Below the pieces are notes generated by a model that saw only the letters and a list, made by a program, of their open reading frames with translations, was not told the origin of the DNA and did no database searches. A stretch of DNA of 64,000 nucleotides from Roseobacter sp. MH60115. Lineage in GTDB: Bacteria > Pseudomonadota > Alphaproteobacteria > Rhodobacterales > Rhodobacteraceae. Of the stretch, positions 35,315 to 44,488 are shown piece by piece. Position 1 is the stretch's first letter; each line of letters opens with the position of its first letter. The stretch spans positions 405,685 through 469,684 of the forward strand of contig NZ_JADOBQ010000005.1 in assembly GCF_015644665.1 (NCBI RefSeq). Reading direction: 5' to 3'. Both the position numbers and the translations under genes were made by a program.

Positions 35315-36283
35315 TCAGCGCTCTTTGACGTAAGGTTCGCCTCCTGCGCGAGGTGGGATCGCTTTGCCCACGAAACCGGCCAGAATGATCACGGTCATGA
35401 CGTAGGGCAGCGCACCCAAGAGAGCTCCCTGTACCTTGATGCCAAATAGCGCTTCGATCACGTCCGGGCGGGTCTCCAGCGCGCCGAAAAGACCAAAGAG
35501 CAGCGTGGCGTAAAGCGCGTACCACGGGCGCCATTTGGCAAAGATCAGGGCGGCGAGCGCGATGAAACCGCGACCAGCCGACATGTCCTTGACGAACCCC
35601 GCCTGCAGGGCCGTCGAAAGGTAAGCGCCCGCGATGCCGCAGAGCACCCCGCAGATCATTACAGCCGCGTAGCGCAGCCCGACGACGGAGACACCTGCGG
35701 TATCCACGGCGGCAGGGTTTTCACCCACGGCACGCAGGCGTAAGCCAAAACGCGTGCGAAACAGGATCCACCATGTCAGCGGCACCATGGCGAAAGCGAG
35801 ATAGACGAGGATAGAATGCCCCGAAATCAGCTCCTGATAGATTGGGCCGATAAAGGGCACGGACCCGAAGGCTTCGGCGAAGGGCAGGGTAATGGGTTCG
35901 AACCTTGCGCCGCCCATCAGAGAGGGGGTGCGCCCGCCCTGGCTGAACCAGTCCTGCGCGATCAGAACCGTCAGCCCCGCGGCCAGAAAATTGATCGCGA
36001 CGCCGGAAATCAGCTGGTTGCCGCGGAAGGTGATGGAGGCCAGCCCATGTAGCAGGCTGAACAACATCGACGCGGTGATGCCTGCGAGCAGTCCAATCCA
36101 GACCGAGCCGGTGAGCGCAGCAATGGCCGCCGAGAAGAAGGCTGCCGCCAGCATCTTGCCTTCGAGGCCGATGTCGAAAATGCCCGCCCGTTCAGAGAAC
36201 AGCCCGGCCAGGCAGGCCAGCAGCAACGGGGTCGCCAGACGCACGGTGCTGTCGAGCAGTTGGATGAGGGTCAGGAAATCCAT
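35315..36283 (-). CDS. BMP-type nucleoside ABC transporter permease 2
   Basis: 322 residues, about nine transmembrane segments, BPD_transp_2 family (YufQ/NupC-like). Diagnostic: LACLAGLFSERAGIFDIGLEGKM near the N-terminus and the AVGENPAAVDTAGV segment that contacts the ATPase. Its ATG shares a base with the stop of the first permease gene (TGATG). Last gene of a four-gene import operon. Confidence 0.9.
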   Translation of the reverse strand: MDFLTLIQLLDSTVRLATPLLLACLAGLFSERAGIFDIGLEGKMLAAAFFSAAIAALTGSVWIGLLAGITASMLFSLLHGLASITFRGNQLISGVAINFLAAGLTVLIAQDWFSQGGRTPSLMGGARFEPITLPFAEAFGSVPFIGPIYQELISGHSILVYLAFAMVPLTWWILFRTRFGLRLRAVGENPAAVDTAGVSVVGLRYAAVMICGVLCGIAGAYLSTALQAGFVKDMSAGRGFIALAALIFAKWRPWYALYATLLFGLFGALETRPDVIEALFGIKVQGALLGALPYVMTVIILAGFVGKAIPPRAGGEPYVKER

Positions 36284-37377
36284 CAGGCATTCCTCCGCCG
36301 CATCATCAGGAACAGCCGCTCCAGCGGCATGCGCACCATATTGTCGAGCGCGCCGGTGAAGAGGATCACAAGGGCCTGAATGACCACGATCAGTTCACGG
36401 GGAATCGACGTCCAGAGGGCGAGTTCGGCCCCGCCCTGATAGAGGAACCCAAAGAGGATTGCCGCCAGCAATACGCCAAACGGGTGGCTGCGCCCCATGA
36501 GGGCCACGGCGATACCGATGAAGCCCGCGCCTTCGACGGCGTTCAGGACCAGTCGTTCGGCCTCGCCCATCACGTTGTTGATCGCCATCAAACCCGCCAG
36601 ACCGCCGGAGATCAGCATGGCGATCATGGTGATGGCCGTGGGAGAGATACCGCCGTATTTGGCCGCAGGTTCCGATTTGCCGTAGCTGCGGATTTCATAG
36701 CCTAACCATGTGCGCCAGAGCAGGAACCACACAAGGACACAGGCGAGCAGCGCGATCAGGAAGGTCACGTTTGCGGGCGCGGACTTGGAAAAGTTGATGC
36801 CGATGGGCGCAAGGATGTCGTGCAAGGTCGGCAGGTGCGTGGTTTCCGGAAAGCGCGCGGTGGCCGGGTCCATGCTGCCTGCCGGGCGCATCAGGTTCAC
36901 GAGCACGTAGTTCAGCACGGCCGCGCCGATGAAGTTGAACATGATCGTGGTGATCACGATATGGCTGCCGCGTTTGGCCTGCAGGAACGCCGGTATGGCG
37001 GCCCATGCGGCGCCGAAAAGCGCCGCAGCACCTGCAGCGCCCAGCAGGGCCAGCGTCCAATGCGGCCAGGGGATCAGCAGGCAGGCCAAGGCGACGCCCA
37101 GCCCGCCGAGCATGGCCTGTCCTTCGCCGCCAATGTTGAAAAGACCCGCATGAAAGGCCACGGAGACGGCGAGGCCGGTAAAGAGGAAGTTGGTCGCGTA
37201 GTAAAGCGTGTAGCCCCAGCCATAGGTGCTGCCCAAGGCGCCCGTGACCATCAGGTTCACCGCTGCAATCGGGTCTTCGCCAATGGCAAGGATCACCAGC
37301 GCCGACAGGATCGCGGCCAGCAGCAGCGAGATGAGCGGCACGAGGGTGACCTCGGCCCATTTTGGCATCACTTCCAT
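36283..37377 (-). CDS. BMP-type nucleoside ABC transporter permease 1
   Basis: 364 residues, about nine transmembrane segments, BPD_transp_2 family (YufP-like). FHAGLFNIGGEGQAMLGG and the coupling segment SYGKSEPAAKYGGIS are visible. It lies 3 nt after the ATPase gene. It should form the membrane pore as a heterodimer with permease 2. Confidence 0.9.
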   Translation of the reverse strand: MEVMPKWAEVTLVPLISLLLAAILSALVILAIGEDPIAAVNLMVTGALGSTYGWGYTLYYATNFLFTGLAVSVAFHAGLFNIGGEGQAMLGGLGVALACLLIPWPHWTLALLGAAGAAALFGAAWAAIPAFLQAKRGSHIVITTIMFNFIGAAVLNYVLVNLMRPAGSMDPATARFPETTHLPTLHDILAPIGINFSKSAPANVTFLIALLACVLVWFLLWRTWLGYEIRSYGKSEPAAKYGGISPTAITMIAMLISGGLAGLMAINNVMGEAERLVLNAVEGAGFIGIAVALMGRSHPFGVLLAAILFGFLYQGGAELALWTSIPRELIVVIQALVILFTGALDNMVRMPLERLFLMMRRRNA

Positions 37378-37380
37378 GCT

Positions 37381-38934
37381 TTAGTTCCCCACACCGGCCA
37401 TCAGCAGCCCCAGTTCTTTTTCATCCGTCTCGGCTGACATCCGTTCACCCATGATGTGCCCGTCGAACATCACCGCGACACGATCTGCCAGCGCGAGGAT
37501 TTCCTCAAGCTCGACCGAGACCAGAAGCACGGCCTTACCCTTGTCGCGCAGGGCGACGATCTGCTGGTGGATGAATTCGATTGCCCCGATGTCGACGCCG
37601 CGTGTGGGTTGGCCGACCAGCAGCAGATCGGGGTTGCGCTCGATCTCGCGTGCCAGCACAATCTTTTGCTGGTTCCCGCCGGAAAAGTTCTTGGCGGCCA
37701 GGCCCGGGTTGGGCGGTCGCACATCGAACCGCTCCATCTTGGCCTCGGTATCGGCACGAATAGCTGCGTTGTTCAGCAAGACGCCCGACTGGTAGTCCGG
37801 ATCGCGGTGATAGCCAAAAGCGGTGTTCTCCCAGGCGGAGAAATCCATGATCAGGCCTTCGCGCTGCCGATCCTCAGGCACATGGGCGATGCCGCGGGCA
37901 CGGCGCGAGCGTCCGTCAGAATGCTTGCCGGACAGATCAAGCGGCTGGCCGTTCACGCGGATCTCGCCGGTGGCGTCTGCATAGCCGCCAAGCACTTCGA
38001 GCAATTCGGACTGACCGTTACCGGCCACACCGGCAATCCCGACGATCTCCCCGGCGCGCACCTGCAGGTCAATCCCCTTGAGCCGCTCGACGCCCTTGTC
38101 GTCAACAACGTGCAAGTTCTTGATATCGAGAACAACATCGCCAGGGACGGCGGGCTTTTTATCAACACGCAGCAGGACCTTGCGCCCCACCATCAGCTCG
38201 GCCAGCTCCGCCGGTGAGGTGTCTTTGGTCTTGACCGTTGCCGTCATCTCGCCCCGCCGCATCACGCTCACGGTATCCGTGGCTTCCATGATCTCGCGCA
38301 GCTTGTGGGTGATCAGGATGATGGTTTTGCCCTCTTCGCGCAGCCGGTCGAGGATGCGGAACAACTGGTCGGCCTCCGCCGGGGTCAGCACGCCCGTGGG
38401 CTCATCGAGGATGAGGATATCGGCCTGCCGGTAGAGCGCTTTGAGGATTTCGACACGCTGCTGCATGCCGACCCCCAGTTCTTCGATCACCGCGTCGGGG
38501 TCGACGTTGAGCCCGTATTCATGCTCCAGCTCCAGCAGCGTCTTGCGTGCCTTGGCGAGCGAGGGGGTCAGCAGCCCACCGTCTTCAGCTCCGAGAATGA
38601 TATTCTCGAGCACTGTGAAATTCTCGACCAGCTTGAAGTGCTGGAAGACCATGCCGATGCCCGCGGCAATCGCCGCCTGGCTGTCGGGAATGTCGGTTTT
38701 CTGACCGGCGATGAAAATCTCGCCCTTATCGGCTTTGTAAAAGCCATAAAGGATCGACATCAGGGTCGATTTGCCCGCGCCGTTCTCACCGATGATGCCG
38801 TGAATCGTGCCGGGCATGACCCGGATGGAAATGTCCTTGTTGGCCTGAACCGGTCCAAAAGCCTTTGAAATGCCCTGGAGTTCGATGGCGGGGGCGGCAG
38901 TTTCCTGCCGCCCCGACGTATCGCTGCCGCTCAT
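37381..38934 (-). CDS. BMP-type nucleoside ABC transporter ATP-binding protein
   Basis: 517 residues with two ABC domains (YufO-like). The first has a full Walker A GENGAGKST, a signature LGVGMQQRVEI and Walker B ILILDEPT. The second is degenerate: GVAGNGQSE in place of Walker A and LLLVGQPTRGVD in place of Walker B (no catalytic Glu), with FSGGNQQK as signature. Such asymmetry is usual for this class. It lies 3 nt after the substrate-binding gene. Confidence 0.92.
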   Translation of the reverse strand: MSGSDTSGRQETAAPAIELQGISKAFGPVQANKDISIRVMPGTIHGIIGENGAGKSTLMSILYGFYKADKGEIFIAGQKTDIPDSQAAIAAGIGMVFQHFKLVENFTVLENIILGAEDGGLLTPSLAKARKTLLELEHEYGLNVDPDAVIEELGVGMQQRVEILKALYRQADILILDEPTGVLTPAEADQLFRILDRLREEGKTIILITHKLREIMEATDTVSVMRRGEMTATVKTKDTSPAELAELMVGRKVLLRVDKKPAVPGDVVLDIKNLHVVDDKGVERLKGIDLQVRAGEIVGIAGVAGNGQSELLEVLGGYADATGEIRVNGQPLDLSGKHSDGRSRRARGIAHVPEDRQREGLIMDFSAWENTAFGYHRDPDYQSGVLLNNAAIRADTEAKMERFDVRPPNPGLAAKNFSGGNQQKIVLAREIERNPDLLLVGQPTRGVDIGAIEFIHQQIVALRDKGKAVLLVSVELEEILALADRVAVMFDGHIMGERMSAETDEKELGLLMAGVGN

Positions 38935-38937
38935 GCT

Positions 38938-39933
38938 TTAAAAGCTCAGAGCCGGGCAGCTGTCGTCCGATGTGTAGTCATGCACGGCCAGATCACCGGA
39001 TGCGATCTTGTCGGCGGCAGCATCGACCGCCGCCTGCATGTCCGCGCTCACCAGGTCGGCGTTGTTTTCATCCATGGCATAGCCGACGCCACCATTGGCA
39101 AGGCCCATGACGTTAAAGCCTTTTTCCATGCCCGGACCGTCAGACATCGCGTCAAAGACAGCGTTGTCGACGCGCTTGAGCATGGAGGTCAGCACTTTGC
39201 CCGGGTGCAGGTGGTTCTGGTTGCTGTCCACACCGATGGAGAGGATGTCCTCATCCGCCGCCGTTTGCAGCACGCCGACACCGGTGCCGCCCGCCGCGGC
39301 ATAGACCACGTCAGCGCCCTGGCTGATCTGTGCCTTGGTCAGCTCGGAGCCCTTCACCGGGTCATTCCAGGCGGCAGGCGTCGTGCCCGTCATGTTGGCG
39401 ATCACAGTCGCATCGGGGTTCACCGCCTTGACACCCTGCGCGTAGCCACAGGCGAATTTGCGGATCAGCGGGATGTCCATGCCACCGATGAATCCGACGG
39501 TGCCGGATTGCGAGGCTTTGGCGGCCAGCATCCCGACGAGGTAGGAGCCTTCATGCTCGTTGAAGACCACGGAACGCACGTTGGGCGCATCCACCACCAT
39601 GTCGATGATCACGAAATCTGTGTCGGGATAGTCGCTGGCCACCTGACCCAGCGCATCGCCGAAGGCAAAGCCGGTCATGACAATCGGGTTGGCGCCGGAT
39701 TCGGCAAAGCGGCGCAGGGCCTGCTCGCGCTGTGCTTCGGACTGCAGTTCGATGTCACGGAAGGAGTTGCCGGTCTCTTCGGCCCAGCGTGTGGCCCCGT
39801 TGAACGCCGCTTCGTTAAAGGATTTGTCGAACTTGCCGCCAAGATCGAAGATCAGTGCGGGTTCGGCGAGGGCGGCACCAGCGGACAAAGCCAGTGCAGC
39901 CGTTGCGCCGAGGAATTTGTGCATAAGAGTCAT
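38938..39933 (-). CDS. BMP family substrate-binding protein (purine nucleoside importer)
   Basis: 331 residues with a cleavable signal peptide (AGAALA) and no lipobox, so a free periplasmic protein, unlike the lipoproteins of Gram-positive relatives. FDLGGKFDKSFNEAAFNGA and GFIGGMDIPLIRKFACGYAQG are typical of the BMP family, which binds nucleosides. GGGAGA lies before the ATG at 39933; an ATG three codons in is possible. A sigma70-like promoter lies upstream at 40030-40058. First gene of the operon. Confidence 0.9.
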   Translation of the reverse strand: MTLMHKFLGATAALALSAGAALAEPALIFDLGGKFDKSFNEAAFNGATRWAEETGNSFRDIELQSEAQREQALRRFAESGANPIVMTGFAFGDALGQVASDYPDTDFVIIDMVVDAPNVRSVVFNEHEGSYLVGMLAAKASQSGTVGFIGGMDIPLIRKFACGYAQGVKAVNPDATVIANMTGTTPAAWNDPVKGSELTKAQISQGADVVYAAAGGTGVGVLQTAADEDILSIGVDSNQNHLHPGKVLTSMLKRVDNAVFDAMSDGPGMEKGFNVMGLANGGVGYAMDENNADLVSADMQAAVDAAADKIASGDLAVHDYTSDDSCPALSF

Positions 39934-40029
39934 TCAGGGGTCTCCCAGTTTGTGATTTTGGAGCGTCCGGCGGGCCGATCATAGCCCCAAGCCGCCCGGT
40001 ACGAGCAGAGTTTATCTGTTCCTGTGCAA

Positions 40030-40058
40030 ATTAGGGCCTAGCTGACGGGCAGGGTCAA
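40030..40058 (-). promoter_or_regulatory. Predicted sigma70-type promoter of the BMP operon
   Basis: On the minus strand TTGACC (-35) and CCTAAT (-10) are separated by exactly 17 bp, about 100 bp upstream of the BMP gene. Five of six and four of six consensus bases match. Confidence 0.5.
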
Positions 40059-40066
40059 CCGGTTTT

Positions 40067-40504
40067 TCAGGGGGTGCGGGGGGATTCAGCCCCCTGACCG
40101 CAGGGCAACGCCGCCGTCATCAGCACAGCATCCACCATGGTGCCATCAGATCGCTTATAGTAGTCGCGTCGCCGTCCCGTTTGTGCGAATCCATGCTTGC
40201 GGTAAAGGTCTTGCGCGGCATGGTTGTCTGCCGCCACTTCAAGAAATGCCCTTTGCGCCGTTGTTTCTGCCATCCAGTCTGAGATCAGCAGACTGGCGAT
40301 GCCTTGGCGATGATGGTCCGGATGCACGGCGAGGGTTAGGATTTCCGCCTCTCCCGCGATGGTGCGGATCAGGGCGAAGCCTTGCGGACGGGCCGTCAGG
40401 GTGACGTATGGGCTCTGGAGCAGGGCTGCGAATTCATCGGCGGCCCAGCTCCGCTCCGACCGGAAGGCGGCGCAATGCAGGCTGGCGAGCTCTGCCGGTG
40501 TCAT
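40067..40504 (-). CDS. rimI: Ribosomal protein S18 alanine N-acetyltransferase
   Basis: 145-residue GNAT enzyme acetylating ribosomal protein S18. AcCoA motif VHPDHHRQGIASLLI and EVAADNHAAQDLYRKHGF followed by RRRDYY are the RimI pattern. Its ATG overlaps the tsaB stop (ATGA), the common rimI-tsaB arrangement, which supports the name over other GNATs. Confidence 0.9.
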   Translation of the reverse strand: MTPAELASLHCAAFRSERSWAADEFAALLQSPYVTLTARPQGFALIRTIAGEAEILTLAVHPDHHRQGIASLLISDWMAETTAQRAFLEVAADNHAAQDLYRKHGFAQTGRRRDYYKRSDGTMVDAVLMTAALPCGQGAESPRTP

Positions 40505-41118
40505 GGCAGGATGACGGGGGGCGCGTCGCGCGCAGGTGCTGCATCCGCAGGGCGCAGGTAGAGTGGGGCGGGACGCTCGGTCGTCGTTTTGTACCGATCC
40601 GCTGCCAGGCGCGCGATTGCTTCGGCAATGGGAAAGGTGGGCGCACGTCCCGTCGCGCCAAAGAGTGGACCTGCATGCTCGGGCAGGGCCTGCTCGGGCA
40701 TCAGGATCGGCGCTTCTGCGTTAGTCCCGTCAAAGCGCTGATAATAAAGCTGTTCGCGGCGTGCAGTGATGGCGGTGGCGCAGGGTCCATCGTGGCCATA
40801 TCGCAGCGCTTCGAAACTGGACACGCCAACGGCGGGGACGCCCAGCCCAAAGGCCAGCCCGCGCGCCGCTGCAACGGAAATTCGAATGCCGGTGAAGTTT
40901 CCCGGGCCGATGCCCACGCCGATTGCCGTCAGCGCGTCAAAAGACAAATCCGCAGATGTCAGCAGATCGTCGCAGAGAGACATCAGCCGTTCTGCCTGTC
41001 CCTTCTGCAGGGGCTCTTCTGCATGCGCCACAAGCTGTCCATCCGACAGCACCGCTGCCGCACAATGCGGCGCGGCGGTATCAAACGCCAGCACGGTTAC
41101 GGGCGCGGGTTCGGTCAT
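40501..41118 (-). CDS. tsaB: tRNA t6A37 threonylcarbamoyl complex subunit TsaB
   Basis: 205-residue ASKHA-fold partner of TsaD in making t6A at tRNA position 37. VLAFDTAAPHCAAAV, the IGVGIGPGNFTGIRISVAAARGLA segment and SSFEAL are diagnostic. TsaB itself is catalytically inactive in the family. The start overlaps the GFA gene stop (ATGA). Confidence 0.93.
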   Translation of the reverse strand: MTEPAPVTVLAFDTAAPHCAAAVLSDGQLVAHAEEPLQKGQAERLMSLCDDLLTSADLSFDALTAIGVGIGPGNFTGIRISVAAARGLAFGLGVPAVGVSSFEALRYGHDGPCATAITARREQLYYQRFDGTNAEAPILMPEQALPEHAGPLFGATGRAPTFPIAEAIARLAADRYKTTTERPAPLYLRPADAAPARDAPPVILP

Positions 41119-41552
41119 TTCTGGGCTGATCCGGGGCGCAGCGTATCACGCGCGCTTTTCTCATTTCGGGCCAGCTCGTCCTGGATGTGCAACCACGGCA
41201 TTCCGGACGCGGCATGGGAATGCAGGCTGGGCGGCAGGTCTGCAGCCTGATCGATGAGGCCAAGCGGCACGTAAATCTGTCCCGGCAGGTAGTCATACCG
41301 CGCGCCAAGCGGCGAGCCACAGGCATCGCAAAACCAGCGTTCTACGCCGTTAAAGTGCGACACGGGCGCGCCGGGGTCGGGTGTGTATCGCACGGACCCA
41401 TCCGCAAAGGCTGCAAAAGCCGCCACCGGCGCGCCGGAGACGCGCCGACAGTCCGAACAATGGCAATAAGAAACGACGGACGGCAGGGCAGAAACCGAAA
41501 ACCGGGTCTTGCCGCAGTAACACCGACCGGTGATCGGCGGGGTCTTGTCCAT
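41115..41552 (-). CDS. GFA family (glutathione-dependent formaldehyde-activating-like) zinc protein
   Basis: 145 residues. Cysteine sets of the GFA fold are all present: GRCYCGKTRF, CHCSDCRR and FCDACGSPLG, giving two zinc sites. True Gfa was proposed to speed formaldehyde-glutathione adduct formation, but most family members are uncharacterised. It lies in an operon with nfu, tsaB and rimI, which gives no hint of formaldehyde metabolism. Confidence 0.87.
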   Translation of the reverse strand: MDKTPPITGRCYCGKTRFSVSALPSVVSYCHCSDCRRVSGAPVAAFAAFADGSVRYTPDPGAPVSHFNGVERWFCDACGSPLGARYDYLPGQIYVPLGLIDQAADLPPSLHSHAASGMPWLHIQDELARNEKSARDTLRPGSAQK

Positions 41553-41559
41553 GATCTGC

Positions 41560-42123
41560 TTACGTGGCGACCGGGCGCACTTCGGTGACCTCGGGGATGT
41601 AGTGCCGCAGCAGGTTCTCGATCCCCATCTTCAGTGTCAGGGTGGAAGAGGGGCATCCGGCGCAGGCACCCTGCATGTGCAGGTAGACAACGCCGCGGTC
41701 AAAGCCGTGGAAGGTGATATCGCCCCCGTCCTGTGCCACGGCAGGCCGTACGCGGCTGTCCAGCAATTCCTTGATCTGGTTGACGATCGGGCCATCCTCT
41801 CCGCTGTGCTCCGCATGACCGGAAGCCGGCGTGTGATCCCCGGCCATGACCGGCTGCCCGGATTGGAAATGTTCCATGATCGCGCCCAGAAGCGCGGGTT
41901 TGATGTGATCCCAGTCGACTGCGTCGCTCTTGGTTACGGTGACAAAGTCGGTCCCGAAGAAAACGCCGGCGACCCCTTCAACACCAAAGACACGCGTGGC
42001 CAGAGGTGATTTATCCGCCGTTTCAGCGGTCGGGAAATCAGCCGTGCCCATCTCCAGCACGGTCTGACCGGGCAGGAATTTCAGGGTGGCGGGGTTCGGT
42101 GTCGATTCTGTCTGGATGAACAT
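41560..42123 (-). CDS. Nfu-type iron-sulfur cluster carrier
   Basis: 187 residues: N-terminal Nfu_N domain (MFIQTESTPNPATLKFLPG) and C-terminal NifU-like domain with the cluster motif CAGCPSS. This is the mitochondrial NFU1 architecture, delivering 4Fe-4S clusters to targets such as lipoyl synthase. First gene of the operon nfu, GFA, tsaB, rimI. Confidence 0.93.
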   Translation of the reverse strand: MFIQTESTPNPATLKFLPGQTVLEMGTADFPTAETADKSPLATRVFGVEGVAGVFFGTDFVTVTKSDAVDWDHIKPALLGAIMEHFQSGQPVMAGDHTPASGHAEHSGEDGPIVNQIKELLDSRVRPAVAQDGGDITFHGFDRGVVYLHMQGACAGCPSSTLTLKMGIENLLRHYIPEVTEVRPVAT

Positions 42124-42228
42124 GGATTTTCTCCTGAGGATGTCTCAGATATGCGGGTCGTGCCCCGTTAAGTCAAGGTTTGGAATCATTCTAATCTGGA
42201 CGTCCGCAGGACAAAATGAGCAAATTGC

Positions 42229-42684
42229 TCAGGTAATCGCCTCAAGCTTTTCCTTGCTCAGGTCGCCGGGCACAATTGTGATCGGAATGGGCAGCGATCC
42301 CGCACTTTTTGTGAGTTGCGTGACCAGCGGGCCTGGGCCCTTCTTGTCGGTCCCTGCACCCAAGACCAATACGCCGATCTCCGGGTCTTCGTGAATCTGC
42401 GACAATATCTCATCCACGGGTGGGCCTTCGCGGATTACCAGTTCAGGATCAATGCCCTGCCGGTCCCGCATCCATTTGGCGAAAACCTCGTAATGCACTT
42501 CGATCCGTTCGCGCGCTTCTTCACGCATGACGGCACCAACGCCGATCCAGTGGTTGAACTCATCCGGCGGAATGACCGAGAGGATTTCGACCCCGCCGCC
42601 GGTATTGGCCGCCCGCATCGCCGCAAATCGCATGGCGTTCAGGCATTCGCGACTGTCGTCCAGCACGACAAGAAACTTACGCAT
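42229..42684 (-). CDS. Universal stress protein
   Basis: 151-residue UspA-fold protein. The N-terminal strand KFLVVLDDSRECLNAMRFA and the C-terminal VLVLGAGTD...GPL..QLTKSAGSLPIPITIVPG correspond to the ATP-binding loop, although the GxxGS pattern is altered here (GAGTDKKGPGPL). Role in stress survival inferred from family only. It is divergent from the BLUF gene. Confidence 0.88.
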   Translation of the reverse strand: MRKFLVVLDDSRECLNAMRFAAMRAANTGGGVEILSVIPPDEFNHWIGVGAVMREEARERIEVHYEVFAKWMRDRQGIDPELVIREGPPVDEILSQIHEDPEIGVLVLGAGTDKKGPGPLVTQLTKSAGSLPIPITIVPGDLSKEKLEAIT

Positions 42685-42819
42685 CTTTCGATGTCCCCCT
42701 TTTTGAGCAGATCATGACCTCAGTTTCCGGGCGGCGCAATCGCAATCTCTGTCCGGCTGCCTCTGGACAGAAAGCGCGCGAGACGCAATTCTGGCGGGAC
42801 AAGCGGAAAGGTCCGGAAA

Positions 42820-43221
42820 ATGTCCGTCCATCAGCTGATCTATACCTCGCGTCCTTTTGGGTATGACCTGAACATGCTGGCCAGTATTCTGGCAACGGCA
42901 CGGTCCCGGAACGCGCGGGACGACATCACCGGCGCGCTGATCTGTCGACCGGATGTTTTTCTGCAGCTTCTTGAAGGGCCTCGCTTGAAGGTCGAGGCCA
43001 CATACGAGCGGATTTGCGCGGATGATCGGCATGTGGAAGTGACATCGCTGGTGTCCGAAGGCGTGCCGGACCGGCTCTTTCCCGATTGGGCGATGAAGCA
43101 CGACCCCGCGGTGTCCTGGCTCTGGTCGCCGCTGGAGGTGCATATGGGCGCGCTGCACGCGGCCTCCAAGCTGGCCATTCGCGAAGTCTTTTTCAGGTCG
43201 GCCCAGGACGATCCGTCATAG
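42820..43221 (+). CDS. Stand-alone BLUF blue-light photoreceptor
   Basis: 133 residues, a single FAD-binding BLUF domain plus a short helical C-terminus. Photocycle residues are in place: Tyr8 (QLIYTS), Asn31 (RSRNARDDITGAL), Gln49 (VFLQLLEGP), and Trp in LFPDWAMK. Blue light would shift the flavin hydrogen-bond network and signal to an unknown partner, since no output domain is fused. GGAAAGG precedes the ATG. It overlaps the convergent ilvE gene by 6 nt. Confidence 0.93.
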   Translation: MSVHQLIYTSRPFGYDLNMLASILATARSRNARDDITGALICRPDVFLQLLEGPRLKVEATYERICADDRHVEVTSLVSEGVPDRLFPDWAMKHDPAVSWLWSPLEVHMGALHAASKLAIREVFFRSAQDDPS

Positions 43222-44082
43222 CGGTTCGGAGGCGGCCCAGTCCCAATACATCTCGCGCAGCCGTCGCGCCATGGGACCAACCTGATAGGTTGTGTCCTCC
43301 AGCGCCTTGACCGGTGTGATTTTTGACATGTTCCCGGTCATGAAAACCTCATCCGCGTGATGGAAATCATCAAATGTCAGCACCTTTTCATGCAGGACAA
43401 TGCCGTCGGCCTTCATATTCGCGATGTGACGCGCCCGGGTAATCCCGGCAAGAAATGTGCCATTGGCGATGGGGGTAAAGACCTCACCATCCCGCACCAT
43501 GAAGATGTTGGCTGTGGCTGTTTCCGCGACATTGCCCATCGCATCCGCAACCAGCGCGTTGCTGAAGCCGCGCGCGCGGACTTCGGCCAGCATCCGCGCG
43601 TTGTTGGGGTAAAGGCATCCCGCCTTGGCGTTGACGACATTATCCTCCATCACCGGACGGCGAAACCGGGTGAGGCCGAGCGTAGCCGCCGCATCTGCCG
43701 GGGCCATGGGGATCTGTTCCAGGCTGATGGCGAAACCGGTCTCATCCCCGCGCGGGACAATGGCGGTGTCATCTCCATGGATCGCCCAATACATCGGGCG
43801 GATATAGACGGCATCTTCAGCCCCGTAGTTTTTCAGACCCTCGCGGACCATCTCGACCATATCGTCGGTGCTGACCGTCGGTTTGATCATCAACGCCTCG
43901 GCAGAGCGATTGACCCGCGCGCAATGCGGCACCAGATCCGGGGCGCGTCCCGCAAAGAAGCGCGCGCCGTCAAAGACGGTCGTGCCTAGCCATGCACCGT
44001 GATCGGCTGCTTGCATCACCGGCACATCGCCTTTGTGCCAGCGCCCGTCGAAATAGGTGTGAATGTTGGTGCCGACGCTCAT
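43216..44082 (-). CDS. ilvE: Branched-chain amino acid aminotransferase
   Basis: 288-residue fold-type IV PLP enzyme. ADHGAWLGTTVFDGARFF at the N-terminus, the PLP lysine in VVNAKAGCLYPNN (near residue 152), and NVAETATANIFMV with GITRARHI are typical. It transaminates branched-chain amino acids; a D-amino-acid or aminodeoxychorismate role in this fold cannot be fully excluded. Confidence 0.87.
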   Translation of the reverse strand: MSVGTNIHTYFDGRWHKGDVPVMQAADHGAWLGTTVFDGARFFAGRAPDLVPHCARVNRSAEALMIKPTVSTDDMVEMVREGLKNYGAEDAVYIRPMYWAIHGDDTAIVPRGDETGFAISLEQIPMAPADAAATLGLTRFRRPVMEDNVVNAKAGCLYPNNARMLAEVRARGFSNALVADAMGNVAETATANIFMVRDGEVFTPIANGTFLAGITRARHIANMKADGIVLHEKVLTFDDFHHADEVFMTGNMSKITPVKALEDTTYQVGPMARRLREMYWDWAASEPL

Positions 44083-44139
44083 GGGTGGATCTCCGGGAGA
44101 CGGGCCAGAGAGAGAATTCGCAGCCCGTGTTGGTCAGGG

Positions 44140-44367
44140 TTACTCTGCGCGGTAGACGCCTTCCGGCAGGTTCAGCGCCGCCGTCAAATCGCGCCATTGT
44201 TCAGGGGATAGCGTGATGGACACGGTACGGTCCGTGCGCGGATCGTACTGGTTCAGCAGAATGGCACTTTCCGTTGCATGCACGGTCACGTCTTCCTGCA
44301 AGGGCGCTTTGCCGTCATCCACAAGGGTCACGACCGTCGCGTCGAATTCATGTTCGATTGTAAACAT
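44140..44367 (-). CDS. Small conserved-looking protein, unknown function
   Basis: 75 residues, acidic, no signal or membrane segment. It begins MFTIEHEFDATVVTLVDD and ends in a hydrophobic/helical segment with SPEQWRDLTAALNLPEGVY. No family recognised. The ribosome site is weak. Codon use resembles neighbours. It precedes ilvE by 57 bp on the same strand. Confidence 0.65.
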   Translation of the reverse strand: MFTIEHEFDATVVTLVDDGKAPLQEDVTVHATESAILLNQYDPRTDRTVSITLSPEQWRDLTAALNLPEGVYRAE

Positions 44368-44488
44368 GGGGGCAGACTACGGGTTGCGGCGCATGATGCA
44401 AGGGGGACAAAGCTGTGTGAACGGACTGGTCGCCGGAAATGAAGATGCTAAGATAAAAGGACGTAACAAGCGCGGAGAGAGCCACCCC

